Source of the DNA: REEB95 sp963762425
Lineage (GTDB): Bacteria > Pseudomonadota > Alphaproteobacteria > ATCC43930 > CGMCC-115725
Direction of reading: 5' to 3'
NCBI GenBank assembly: GCA_963762425.1
Contig: CAVXKY010000009.1
Coordinates: 62,001-126,000, forward strand
Length of the DNA stretch: 64,000 nucleotides
Shown here: positions 10,504 to 18,700 of the stretch, piece after piece
How positions within the stretch are numbered: the stretch's first letter is position 1
How the letters are laid out: each line of letters opens with the position of its first letter
Made by a program: the position numbers and the translations under genes
The notes under the pieces: generated by a model
Databases searched by the model: none
Seen by the model: only the letters and a program-made list of their open reading frames with translations
What the model was told of the DNA's origin: nothing

Positions 10504-11122
10504 CGAATTCGTCCAGGCCGATCTGGCGCTGCGCGCCGCTGCCCGCTCGGCGGCGAGAATGGCCGCGCACTGAGCCGATGCTGTCATCGAGAGCGCGGTT
10601 GATCACGACGTAGTCATAGCCGTCCCAGTGGCTCATCTCGTCGGCGGATTTCTCCATCCGCGCGCGCACCACGTCGCGGCTGTCCTGGGCGCGCGTCTTC
10701 AGCCGCTTTTCGAGATCCGCCATGCTCGGCGGCAGGATGAAGATCGAAACCAGATCATTCGCGCATGCTCGCGCCTTCATCTGTTGCGCGCCCTGCCAGT
10801 CCACGTCGCACACCATGTCGGTGCCGCTCGCGATGGCGGCCATCACCGGCGCGCGGGGCGTGCCGTAGCTGTGGCCGAACACCACGGCGTGTTCCAACAA
10901 TTCGCCGTTTTGCACCATGGCGTCGAAACGCCGCTGGTCGACGAAGTGGTAATGCTTGCCGTCGATCTCGCCCTTGCGCCGGGGCCGCGTCGTCGCCGAA
11001 ATCGACAGCTTCAACCCGCGGTCCCGCCGCACCAAGGCCCGGGTGATGGTGGTCTTGCCCGCGCCCGATGGCGAGGACAGCACCAGCAGAATGCCGCGTC
11101 GTTTGATCGCCTTCGTCGCCAT
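10478..11122 (-). CDS. gmk: guanylate kinase (compensated frameshift pair near C-terminus)
   Basis: Phosphorylates GMP to GDP. The ATG at 11122 gives MATKAIKRRGILLVLSSPSG, with the P-loop SSPSGAGKTTI and GMP-binding residues in ISATTRPRRKGEIDGKHY and LEHAVVFGHSYGTP. VCDVDWQGAQQ and IFILPPSMADLEKRL are also diagnostic. Near 10527-10565 the literal frame reads SVRGHSRRRAGSGAQRQ, while a neighbouring frame reads VRAILAAERAA, the expected family sequence. An inserted base followed by a compensating loss explains this, and the normal end QIGLDEFVNRL is then recovered. It lies directly downstream of yicC; the 3' end overlaps rsmA. Confidence 0.92.
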   Translation of the reverse strand: MATKAIKRRGILLVLSSPSGAGKTTITRALVRRDRGLKLSISATTRPRRKGEIDGKHYHFVDQRRFDAMVQNGELLEHAVVFGHSYGTPRAPVMAAIASGTDMVCDVDWQGAQQMKARACANDLVSIFILPPSMADLEKRLKTRAQDSRDVVRARMEKSADEMSHWDGYDYVVINRALDDSIGSVRGHSRRRAGSGAQRQIGLDEFVNRLRGGN

Positions 11123-11130
11123 TCCCACCC

Positions 11131-12016
11131 CTATTCGACGTTCTGGACCTGCTCGCGCAACTGCTCGATCGCGGCCTTGAGCGCGAGCCCGATGCGCGTC
11201 AGTTCGAGATCGCCCGATTTGGCGCCCAAGGTATTGGCTTCGCGGTTCAATTCCTGGCACAGGAAATCGAGCCGCCGGCCGATGGCGCCGCCCTCCTTTA
11301 TCAGCGCGCGCGACGCCGCCACATGCGCCGTCAAGCCGGTCGAGCTCCTCGCGCACATCGTCGCGCGCAACGATCAGCGCGGCCTCTTGGGCCAGGCGCT
11401 CTTCGGGCAGCGCCGGCACCGCTTCGAGCAGTTGGGCGAGCAATTTCTTGAGCCGCGCCTTGACGGCCGCCGGCTGCGCCGCCGCGCTCTTCTCCGCCTT
11501 GACGACCAGATCCGTGATTTCGGCGAGCCGCGCCTCGAGCGTTTGAGCCAGGCGCTTGCCCTCGGCCAGCCGCATCGCGGCCAGGTCCTTGAGCGCGGCG
11601 GCGAAACTCTTCAAGAGCGCGGCCTGGCGGCGCTCGCGCGTGGCGTCGTCTTCCACGTCGCCGCTTTCGAGCACGCCCTTCACCGCCAACAGCCCGTCGA
11701 GCCGGGGCGGAGCGACATCGATCTCGGATGAGAGCTGCTTGACCAACGCCATCAGCGCGTCGAGCGCGGCGCGGTTGACGCGCAACGGGCTGGCGGCGTC
11801 GTGACGCGTGAGGACGAGGCTGGCCGAAACCGCGCCGCGTTTCAGCGTCTCGGCCAGGCCGGCGCGCAGCTGCACTTCCAGCCCCTCATAACCGGCGGGC
11901 AAGCGGAACCGCAGATCGAGCGACTTGGCGTTGACGCTTTTCAGCTCCCACACCCAGCCGATGCCCAGTTCATGGCCCTCGGCGCGCGCGAATCCGGTCA
12001 TGCTGGCGACGGTCAT
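11131..12016 (-). CDS. yicC: YicC family endoribonuclease/stress-induced protein (one frameshift)
   Basis: The protein starts MTVASMTGFARAEG, the family signature, at the ATG at 12016. The middle contains RLPAGYEGLEVQLRAGL and helical segments; the C-terminus contains the diagnostic GGAIGRRLDFLCQELNREAN and TLGAKS. E. coli YicC is described as an RNase affecting small-RNA stability. An extra T at about 11333 (CTTGACG where CTGACG is expected) shifts the frame. With it removed, REELDRL continues into TAHVAASRALIKEGG and ends at 11131. Read literally, the upstream frame would run into gmk as a false YicC-Gmk fusion. The gmk ATG lies nine bases past the yicC stop. Confidence 0.9.
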
Positions 12017-12091
12017 GGCGGAGCGATTCTCCCACAAGCTTCAGGCCGGGCCGTTATAACCCTGCTCCGGCCCCGCAACAACCGAAGCTCT

Positions 12092-12193
12092 AGAGCGTGA
12101 TCGCCTTTGGCGAATACGCTCTATCGTTTGTTTGGCGAGCAATTCCATCGGTTTGCATGGAATCAATCGATTCCATGCAAACCGATATTGCTC
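12092..12193. repeat. two-hairpin palindromic intergenic repeat (RIME-like)
   Basis: Two adjacent inverted repeats. The first, 12092-12122, has 7-base outer arms AGAGCGT/ACGCTCT. The second, 12137-12193, has outer arms GAGCAAT/ATTGCTC and a perfect 18-base inner stem starting ATCGGTTTGCATGG around an AATC loop. CTCTAG flanks both ends. The arrangement of paired palindromes bracketed by CTCTAG resembles RIME-type mobile intergenic repeats of Rhizobiales as I remember them. It sits between yicC and mltG and supplies the last base pairs of the mltG stop codon (TAG at 12193-12195). No second copy was seen in this window. Confidence 0.8.
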
Positions 12194-13227
12194 TAGGGAG
12201 TTTTGGCCCCGGTCTTGTCGGCCGTCTTGGCGGCGGGCTTGTGCTTATGGCGGCGCAGTTGCGTGACGCCTTGATTGTGCTCGGCGAGACTCTTGGAGAA
12301 GGTGTGACCGCCCGTGCCGTCGGCGACGAAATACAGCTCGCCGCGGTCGTCGGGGTTGACCACGGCGTAAATCGAAGCGATCCCCGGATTGGCGATCGGC
12401 GTCGGCGGCAACCCCTTGACGAGATAGGTGTTGTAGGGCGAATCGATGGCGAGATCGGCGCGATCGAGCGGATGGGACATCGGCACCGTGCCGCCCTTGG
12501 TCACGGCATAGGCCACCGTCGGATCGGCCTGGAGCCTCATGCCGCGGCGCAGCCGTTCGATATAGACGCCGGCGATGCGCGCGCGCTCCTCCGGCCGGGC
12601 GGTCTCCTTCTCGACGATCGAGGCGAGGATCAGCGCCTGTTCCGGCGTCTTGAGCGGCAAGCCGGCGCTGCGATACGCCCAAGCCACTTTCAGCTCTTGT
12701 TCCATGCCGTGGGTCATGCGGGCGATGAGGTCCTCGCGCCGCTCGCCGAACAGATATTGATAGGTCTCGGGCAGCAGGCTGCCCTCGGCCGGCATCGGAT
12801 CGACCTTGCCATCGAGCGCGGGGGCGGATGCCAGCAGCGCCGTGACTTCCGCGCTGGTCAGGCCTTCGGGGACGGTGAGCTTGTGGCGCACCACCTTGCC
12901 GCTTTCGAGCAGTTCGACGGCGAGCGCGGGGCTGATGCGGGCGGGGAATTCGTATTCCCCCGCCTTGAGGTCGGCCGACCGGCCGGTGAACGTGGCGCCG
13001 AAAGCGAAGACGCGGGGATGATCGATGACGCCCGCATCGGCCAGGGCCGCCGCGATCGCCTCGAGGCTCGCGCCCTTGTCGATGACCACGATCTTGTTCC
13101 GATCCAGCGGACCGGGACCGTTATAGTCGTTGACGCCCCAGAAGAGGATTCCGGCCAGCAAGGCGAGCGGGGTCAGGAGCCAAAGGGCGATGCGGCCGAG
13201 CCATAAGGCGCGCGCCCGCTCGCGCAT
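12193..13227 (-). CDS. mltG: endolytic murein transglycosylase MltG
   Basis: Cleaves nascent glycan strands and acts as a peptidoglycan polymerisation terminator at the inner membrane. The 344-residue product has one N-terminal membrane anchor (IALWLLTPLALLAGILFWGV), a LysM-like segment (IDKGASLEAIAAALADAGVI), and the YceG domain. Visible family motifs are GSLLPETYQYLFGE, the catalytic Glu in LASIVEKET, ERLRRGMRLQADPTVAYA, SPYNTY, GLPPTPIANPG and the C-terminal YFVADGTGGHTFSKSL. It abuts fabF, whose stop begins at the next base, which places it in the fatty-acid synthesis operon. The C-terminal tail is lysine/alanine rich and ends inside the repeat at 12092-12193. Confidence 0.94.
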   Translation of the reverse strand: MRERARALWLGRIALWLLTPLALLAGILFWGVNDYNGPGPLDRNKIVVIDKGASLEAIAAALADAGVIDHPRVFAFGATFTGRSADLKAGEYEFPARISPALAVELLESGKVVRHKLTVPEGLTSAEVTALLASAPALDGKVDPMPAEGSLLPETYQYLFGERREDLIARMTHGMEQELKVAWAYRSAGLPLKTPEQALILASIVEKETARPEERARIAGVYIERLRRGMRLQADPTVAYAVTKGGTVPMSHPLDRADLAIDSPYNTYLVKGLPPTPIANPGIASIYAVVNPDDRGELYFVADGTGGHTFSKSLAEHNQGVTQLRRHKHKPAAKTADKTGAKTP

Positions 13228-14491
13228 TTAGGGGGCCGGACCGAAGACGAGCGAGGCGTTGGTGCCGCCGAAGCCGAAGGAATTCGAGAGCGCGTAGCGC
13301 ACCGGACGTTCCTTCGCCTTCAAGGGCACCAGGTCGATATCGCAATTGGGCGACGGGTTTTCCAGATTGAGCGTCGGCGGCACCACGCCGTCGCGCATCG
13401 CCAGGATGGAGAAAATCGCCTCGACGCTGCCGGCCGCGCCCAGCAAATGGCCGATCGAGGATTTGGTCGAGGACATCGAGACTTTATAGGCGGCATTCCC
13501 CGAACAACCGCTTCACCGCGCCCAATTCGATCTCGTCGCCGAGCGGCGTGGAGGTGCCGTGGGCGTTGATGTAGTCGATCTGCTCGGGGGTGATCTGCGC
13601 GCGCTTCAAGGCGTTGCGCATGGCGCGGAAGGCGCCGTTGCCGTCCGGAGTCGGCGCGGTGATGTGGTAGGCGTCGCCGGACATGCCATAGCCGATGACT
13701 TCGGCATAAATCTTGGCGCCGCGTTTCTTGGCGTGTTCCAACTCCTCCAGCACCACGATCCCCGAGCCCTCGCCCATGACGAAGCCGTCGCGCTTCACGT
13801 CCCAGGGGCGCGAGGCGCGGTGCGGCTCGTCGTTGAATCCCGTTGAAAGCGCGCGCGCGGCGGCGAAACCGGCGATGCCGATGCGGCAGACCGCCGCCTC
13901 GGTGCCGCCCGCGACCATCACGTCGGCATCGTCCCACATAATCAGCCGCGCCGCGTCGCCGATGGCATGCGCGCCGGTGGAGCAGGCCGTGACCACCGCA
14001 TGGTTGGGGCCGCTGAAGCCGTAACGGATCGAGACATGGCCCGAGGCCAGATTGATCAGGTTGGAGGGAATGAAGAAGGGCGAAAGGCGCCGCGGCCCCT
14101 TTTCGTGCAGGGTGAGCGCGCCTTCGGTTATGCCGGGCAGCCCGCCGATGCCGGAGCCGATCATGACGCCGGTGCGTTCCTTTTCTTCGGGATCTTGCGG
14201 CTTCCAGCCGGCATCGGTGACCGCCTGTTCGGCGGCCGCCAGCGCGTAGATGATGAACTCGTCCATCTTGCGCTGTTCCTTGGGCGGAACCCAATCATCG
14301 GCGTTGAAGGCGCCCGAGGCGGTTTCGCCGCGCGGCACCTGGCCGGCGATCTTGGCCGGCAGGTCGGAGACGTCGAAATTCTGGATGGAGCGAATCCCCG
14401 ACTGTCCGTCGAGCAGCTTTTTCCAAACCGATTCGGTGCCCACGCCCAAGGGCGTGACCAAGCCGAAACCCGTGACAACAACCCGCCTCAT
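13228..14491 (-). CDS. fabF: beta-ketoacyl-ACP synthase II FabF (one frameshift)
   Basis: Condensing enzyme for fatty-acid elongation using malonyl-ACP. It begins MRRVVVTGFGLVTPLGVG. The catalytic Cys lies in TACSTGAHAIG, the first His in INAHGTSTPLGDEIE and the second in SSIGHLLGAAGSVEA; the terminal NSFGFGGTNASLVF is typical. Near 13495 one base seems missing: literal reading gives RLFGECRL-stop, while restoring one A gives GENAAYKVSMSSTKSS and joins the two parts. The start overlaps the literal acpP stop by four bases (ATGA), and mltG follows directly, consistent with an acpP-fabF-mltG transcript. Confidence 0.93.
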
Positions 14492-14769
14492 GGCGACCGT
14501 CTCATGGACGAGAAAGCTTCACTTCTTGGCGCCTTGGTTTCGCTTTGTTCGATGAAATTGACCGCGTCCTTCACGGTCACGATCTTTTCGGCCGCATCGT
14601 CGGGAATTTCACAGCCGAATTCTTCCTCGAACGCCATCACCAATTCGACGGTGTCGAGGCTGTCGGCGCCCAGATCGTCGATGAAGCTGGCGCTGTCGGT
14701 CACCTTGGACTCATCGACGCCCAGATGCTCGACAACGATTTTTTTAACCCGTTCGGCGATATCGCTCAT
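14488..14769 (-). CDS. acpP: acyl carrier protein AcpP (3' end probably frameshifted)
   Basis: Small acidic carrier of acyl chains. The phosphopantetheine serine is in DLGADSLDTVELVMAFEEEF, and the flanking helices are typical. Literal length is 93 residues, longer than the usual 78-80. The last 16 residues (about APRSEAFSSMRRSP) look unlike ACP. If one A is missing near 14525, the end becomes APKK-stop at 14519-14521, giving a normal 82-residue protein. The literal version instead overlaps the fabF ATG as ATGA, so both readings are possible. GAGG lies upstream of the ATG. Confidence 0.93.
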   Translation of the reverse strand: MSDIAERVKKIVVEHLGVDESKVTDSASFIDDLGADSLDTVELVMAFEEEFGCEIPDDAAEKIVTVKDAVNFIEQSETKAPRSEAFSSMRRSP

Positions 14770-14930
14770 CAGTCTCTACCTCGAATAGCTTGGCGCGCTG
14801 TTGCAACAAAGAGTTTCATTACAAGGGGTTAGAGGCGTCCGCGGGCCCCTGCCCGGCCGAACGAGCGGCTCCAATAGCACGGATCGCCGCCCTTGGCCAG
14901 CGCCCGCAAAGGCGCTTTCGGTTCATGGGC

Positions 14931-15668
14931 TTATATCATCGCCAGCCCGCCATTGACGTGCAAGGTGTGGCCGGTGACATAGCGCGATTCCTCGCTGGCG
15001 AGGAACAGCACGCAGGCCGCGACTTCGTCGGGCGTGCCCTGGCGGCCCATCGGAATCGCGGTCTCCAATCTCGCTTTCTGCTCCGCCGACAGCGCCGCGG
15101 TCATGGCCGTGGCTATGAATCCGGGGGCGACGCAATTGACGGTGATGCCGCGCGAGGCGACCTCGGCCGCCAACGCCTTGGTCATGCCGACCATGCCGGC
15201 CTTGGCGGCGGCATAGTTCGCCTGGCCGGGATTGCCCGTGGATCCCACCACCGAGCCGATGCCGATGATGCGGCCCCAGCGCCGCTTCATCATGCCGCGC
15301 AACGCCGCGCGCGCCAGGCGGAAGCCGGAAGTCAGATCGACCTCGATCACCTTGGCCCAATCCTCGTCCTTCATGCGCAGGGCGAGGCCGTCCTTGGTCA
15401 GGCCGGCATTGTTGACGAGAATATCGAGCTGGCCCATCGATTCTTCCGCCGCCTTCACGAGAGCATCGCCCGCCGCCGGATCGGCGAGATCGGCTGTGAC
15501 GACGAAAGCGCGCTCGCCGAGCGCCGCCTGCAAGGCATCGAGCGCCGGCTTGCGCGTGCCGGCCAGCAAAACCTTCGCGCCCGCGCCGTGCAGCACCGTG
15601 GCGATGGCGCCGCCGATGCCGCCCGAGGCGCCGGTGACGAGAGCCGTCTTGCCGCCGAGATCGAACAT
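14931..15668 (-). CDS. fabG: 3-oxoacyl-ACP reductase FabG
   Basis: NADPH-dependent reduction of 3-ketoacyl-ACP. The 245-residue SDR has the cofactor motif TGASGGIGGAIA, ILVNNAGLTKDGL, the catalytic Ser in IGIGSVVGSTGNPGQ, and Tyr/Lys in ANYAAAKAGMVG. VNCVAPGFIATAMT and the C-terminal GHTLHVNGGLAMI are FabG hallmarks. It is located between fabD and acpP, in the common fabD-fabG-acpP-fabF order. A gap of 161 bases separates it from acpP, so acpP may have an additional promoter. No indels were seen. Confidence 0.95.
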   Translation of the reverse strand: MFDLGGKTALVTGASGGIGGAIATVLHGAGAKVLLAGTRKPALDALQAALGERAFVVTADLADPAAGDALVKAAEESMGQLDILVNNAGLTKDGLALRMKDEDWAKVIEVDLTSGFRLARAALRGMMKRRWGRIIGIGSVVGSTGNPGQANYAAAKAGMVGMTKALAAEVASRGITVNCVAPGFIATAMTAALSAEQKARLETAIPMGRQGTPDEVAACVLFLASEESRYVTGHTLHVNGGLAMI

Positions 15669-15689
15669 GCGCTGTCCCTTACGCGAGGC

Positions 15690-16631
15690 TTACAGAGTCT
15701 TCAAGAAGGATTCGATCTCGGCCGGCGTCCCGATCGAAATCCCGGCCAATTCGCGGTCGATGCGCTTGGCCAGGCCGCTCAAGACCCTGCCCGATCCCAC
15801 TTCGACGATCTGGGTCACGCCCTGGCCCTTCATGTAAAGCACGCATTCGCGCCAGCGCACCAGGCCGGTGACCTGTTCGACCAAGAGGCGCTTGATCTCG
15901 GCCGGATCGCGCACGGCAGACGCGATGACATTGGCGACCAGCGGAACCAGGGGTTCCCGCAGATTGACGCCGGCCAGCGCCTCTTCCATCTCCTTGGCGG
16001 CGGGCGCCATCAGCGCGCAATGGAACGGCGCGCTCACCGGCAGCATGATGGCGCGTTTGGCGCCTTTCGCCGGCGCTTGCGCAACCGCGCGCTCAACCGC
16101 CGCCTTGTGGCCGCTCACCACCACCTGGCTCCCGCCATTGTCATTGGCGGCGGTCAGCACCTCGGTCCCGGCGGCCTCGGCCGCCAGCAGCCGCGCGCCA
16201 TCCAATTCCATGCCGATGATCGCCGCCATCGCCCCTTCGCCCACCGGCACGGCGCGCTGCATGGCGCGGCCGCGCCGCTTCAAGAGCCGCGCCGCGTCGG
16301 AAATGCTCAGCGCATGCGCCGCCGCCAGCGCCGAATATTCGCCCAGCGAATGGCCGGCCACGAAAGCGGCATGGCGTTTCAGATCGAATCCGCCTTCCTT
16401 TTCCATCACCCGCATGGCCGCGAGCGAGACCGCCATCAGCGCCGGCTGCGCGTTTTCGGTCAGGATGAGTTCGCTCTCGGGCCCCTCGAACATGAGCTTG
16501 GAAAGATTCTGCTTGAGCGCCTCGTCGACCTCCTGGAAGACATCGCGCGATGCCGCAAAAGCGGCGCCCAGCTCGCGGCCCATGCCGACGGCCTGCGAAC
16601 CCTGTCCGGGAAACACCAAAGCGCGGACCAT
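15690..16631 (-). CDS. fabD: malonyl-CoA:ACP transacylase FabD
   Basis: Loads malonyl groups onto ACP. The ATG at 16631 gives MVRALVFPGQGSQAVGMGREL, the canonical start. The catalytic Ser is in VAGHSLGEYSALAAA, the Arg in RRGRAMQRAVPVGEGAM, and the His in LPVSAPFHCALMAPA. The C-terminal part contains VEVGSGRVLSGLAKRID. At 313 residues the length is normal. The open frame extends further upstream into the small lipoprotein gene, but that part is not FabD. fabG follows 21 bases downstream. Confidence 0.95.
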   Translation of the reverse strand: MVRALVFPGQGSQAVGMGRELGAAFAASRDVFQEVDEALKQNLSKLMFEGPESELILTENAQPALMAVSLAAMRVMEKEGGFDLKRHAAFVAGHSLGEYSALAAAHALSISDAARLLKRRGRAMQRAVPVGEGAMAAIIGMELDGARLLAAEAAGTEVLTAANDNGGSQVVVSGHKAAVERAVAQAPAKGAKRAIMLPVSAPFHCALMAPAAKEMEEALAGVNLREPLVPLVANVIASAVRDPAEIKRLLVEQVTGLVRWRECVLYMKGQGVTQIVEVGSGRVLSGLAKRIDRELAGISIGTPAEIESFLKTL

Positions 16632-16654
16632 GCCCCCTCGCCTGTCCGGAAAAA

Positions 16655-16946
16655 CTAGAAAATCCACATGAAGGAGTAGGGCTGGCAGCGCACCTGCCAA
16701 TCGACGATCTGCAGATTGTCCTCGGCCGGCTCGATATCCTCTTTCAGCCGGACATAGCCGTTGGTGCAGACTTGCCGCGCTTTCATGTCCAGCAGCGCCT
16801 GCTGCGTCGCGTCGGGGGGCGCATTGCCGGCATCCGCCGGACGCGCCAGCGAGACGCCGATGGTCTCGCGCGCTTGATCGCGGTCGACGCCGAGGCAACC
16901 GGAAGTCAAGCCCGGCCAGCGCCGCCATCATCAGCCAACGCAACAT
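16655..16946 (-). CDS. small Cys-containing lipoprotein, unknown family (one frameshift)
   Basis: Starting at the ATG at 16946, MLRWLMMAALAGL is a lipoprotein signal. One extra T at about 16906 (CTTGACT for CTGACT) breaks the frame. With it removed, the signal reads AALAGLTSGC, a good lipobox, and continues GVDRDQARETIGVSLARP to a stop at 16655, for about 97 residues. The mature part has two more Cys (QVCTNGYV and WQVRCQPYS) and ends in SFMWIF. I do not recognise the family. The gene lies just upstream of fabD on the same strand and is divergent from the rpsF operon. Confidence 0.6.
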
Positions 16947-17027
16947 GAAATAACCTCCCCTAACGCCCCTGCCCTACACCCTCGATTGCGACGCTGCAAG
17001 CGGCTAAAAGCCTTGCCAGCCAGAGGG

Positions 17028-17055
17028 TTGCGTGGCGGACGCGTTCGTGTATAGT
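17028..17055 (+). promoter_or_regulatory. candidate promoter of the rpsF-rpsR-rplI operon
   Basis: TTGCGT at 17028-17033 and TATAGT at 17050-17055 are 16 bases apart, followed by about 105 bases of leader before the rpsF ATG at 17160. The leader contains an AAGGGAG ribosome site shortly before the ATG. I could not identify a specific S6:S18 binding structure in the leader by eye. Confidence 0.45.
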
Positions 17056-17159
17056 CCGCCCCCTCCTTGCCGGACAATGCCGGCTAGGCCCGGGCGGCTG
17101 ACCGTCGAGAGATCGACCAGCGCCGGGCCATCAACAGCCAAAGGGAGCTACGCCGACCC

Positions 17160-17621
17160 ATGCCGTTTTACGAAAATGTTTTCATTGCCCGCCAGGACGT
17201 ATCCGCGGCGCAGGTCGAGGCCTTGGCCGAAGGCTTCGCCGGCATCGTCGCCCAGTTCGGCGGCAAGGTGACCAAGCGCGAATATTGGGGCCTCCGGAAT
17301 CTCGCCTACCGCGTCAAGAAGAACCGCAAAGGCCATTACATGCTGTTCAACCTCGACGCGCCGCCGGCGGCGGTGAACGAGCTTGAGCGCAACATGCGCA
17401 TCAGCGAGGACGTGCTGCGCTACCTCACCGTGCGGGTCGAGGCGCTCGAGGAAGGCCCGTCGGCGGTGATGCAGAATCGCGACCGCGGCGACCGCGACCG
17501 GGGTGACCGAGGCGACCGGGGCGACCGACGCCCGCGCTTCGAGCGCGAGCCGCGCGAAGGCGTCATCATCCCCGAGGTCATTCCCGAGATCATCCCCGAG
17601 GTCGAGGGAGGCGAGGCATGA
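17160..17621 (+). CDS. rpsF: 30S ribosomal protein S6
   Basis: The S6 core runs from MPFYENVFIARQDVS to about residue 100, with KREYWGLRNLAYRVKKNRKG and YMLFNLDAPPAAVNELERN typical. After that comes an arginine/aspartate/glycine repeat tail (DRGDRDRGDRGDRGDRRPR) and a hydrophobic/acidic end (IIPEVIPEIIPEVE). C-terminal extension of S6 is common in alphaproteobacteria, but the iterated GDR units are pronounced here. The TGA overlaps the rpsR ATG by four bases, so the two partner proteins, which bind each other in the 30S platform, are translationally coupled. Confidence 0.95.
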   Translation: MPFYENVFIARQDVSAAQVEALAEGFAGIVAQFGGKVTKREYWGLRNLAYRVKKNRKGHYMLFNLDAPPAAVNELERNMRISEDVLRYLTVRVEALEEGPSAVMQNRDRGDRDRGDRGDRGDRRPRFEREPREGVIIPEVIPEIIPEVEGGEA

Positions 17622-17938
17622 GCGACGACATGGAACGCGGCGAGCGCGGCGGACGCGGCGGCGACCGCGGCGGGGACCGTGGCGGGGATCGCGGCGACCG
17701 TTCGGGCGGCGGCGCGCGCCGGCCGTTCTTCCGCCGGCGCAAGTCGTGCCCGTTCTCGGGCCCGCACGCGCCCAAGATCGACTACAAGGACGTGAAGCTG
17801 CTGCAACGCTTCGTTTCCGAGCGCGGCAAGATCGTGCCGTCGCGCATCACCGCGGTTTCGACCCGCAAGCAGCGCGAACTGGCGCAGGCGATCAAGCGCG
17901 CGCGCTTCCTCGGCCTCCTGCCGTACAATCTGAAGTAG
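17618..17938 (+). CDS. rpsR: 30S ribosomal protein S18
   Basis: The S18 core begins at about residue 35, RRPFFRRRKSCPFSG, and continues YKDVKLLQRFVSERGKIVPS and the terminal RARFLGLLPYNLK. The first 30 residues are an unusually long Arg/Gly/Asp repeat (RGGRGGDRGGDRGGDRGDR), mirroring the repeat at the end of S6. The ATG at 17618 overlaps the rpsF stop. rplI follows after 10 bases with a GGAGACGCGTC ribosome site. Confidence 0.95.
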   Translation: MSDDMERGERGGRGGDRGGDRGGDRGDRSGGGARRPFFRRRKSCPFSGPHAPKIDYKDVKLLQRFVSERGKIVPSRITAVSTRKQRELAQAIKRARFLGLLPYNLK

Positions 17939-17948
17939 GAGACGCGTC

Positions 17949-18677
17949 ATGATGGAAGTCATCCTGCTCGAGCGCGTCGAGAAGCTGGGCCAGATGGGCC
18001 AGGTGGTGAAGGTGCGCCCCGGCTTCGCCCGCAATTTCCTTTTGCCGCAGAAAAAGGCGTTGCGCGCGACCAAGGAAAATCTCGCCGTCTTCGAGCAGCG
18101 CCGCGCGCAGCTGGAAACCGTCAATCTGCAAAAGCGCAGCGAGGCCGAACAGGTGGCGCAGAAGATGAACGGCGTCTCGGTCGTGCTCATCCGCCAGGCG
18201 GGCGAGAGCGGCCAGCTCTACGGCTCGGTCTCGGCGCGCGACATCGCCACCGGCGTGACCGAGGCGGGCTTCACCGTGATCCGCGGCCAGGTGACGCTCG
18301 ACAAGGCGATCAAGACCCTCGGCCTTCATCCGGTCCGCGTCGTGCTGCATCCCGAGGTCGCGGTGCAGGTAACCGTCAACGTGGCGCAATCGGCCGAAGA
18401 GGCCGAGATGCAGGCCAAGGGCATCAACCCGATCCAGCTGGCGCAAAAAGCGGCGCAAGGCGGCGGCGAAGACGAAACGCCTGCCGCGCCCGCCGCCAAG
18501 GCGGAGAAGAAACCCGCCAAGGCCAAGAAGAAAGCGGACCAGGACCAGGACGAAGGCGAAGGCGAAGCCGAGGCCAAAACCAAGACCAAGGCCGAAGCCA
18601 AGCCGGCGGCGAAGGATTCCGGCAAACCCGCCAAGCCGAAATCCGAGAAGCGCGAAAAGAAGGCCAAGCCGGCTTAA
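17949..18677 (+). CDS. rplI: 50S ribosomal protein L9 with long charged C-terminal tail
   Basis: The L9 core (about residues 1-150) is clear: MMEVILLERVEKLGQMGQVV, RPGFARNFLLPQKKALRAT, SGQLYGSVSARDIA and HPVRVVLHPEVAVQVTVNV. The protein is 242 residues, against roughly 150-200 for typical L9. The extra 80-90 residues are a low-complexity Lys/Ala/Glu/Pro tail without predicted fold. It is the third gene of the rpsF operon. The tail is inferred to be disordered and possibly RNA-binding. Confidence 0.94.
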   Translation: MMEVILLERVEKLGQMGQVVKVRPGFARNFLLPQKKALRATKENLAVFEQRRAQLETVNLQKRSEAEQVAQKMNGVSVVLIRQAGESGQLYGSVSARDIATGVTEAGFTVIRGQVTLDKAIKTLGLHPVRVVLHPEVAVQVTVNVAQSAEEAEMQAKGINPIQLAQKAAQGGGEDETPAAPAAKAEKKPAKAKKKADQDQDEGEGEAEAKTKTKAEAKPAAKDSGKPAKPKSEKREKKAKPA

Positions 18678-18700
18678 AGCGGAGAGGCCGGGAGGCGCCT

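Noticed and set aside
10478..12037. A 519-residue YicC-guanylate kinase fusion
   Set aside because: The YicC C-terminus is intact in another frame and ends at 11131; an extra T at about 11333 explains the false read-through.
14800..14930. Rho-independent terminator after fabG
   Set aside because: A 6-base-pair stem AGCGCC/GGCGCT is present but no T-run follows on the transcribed strand.
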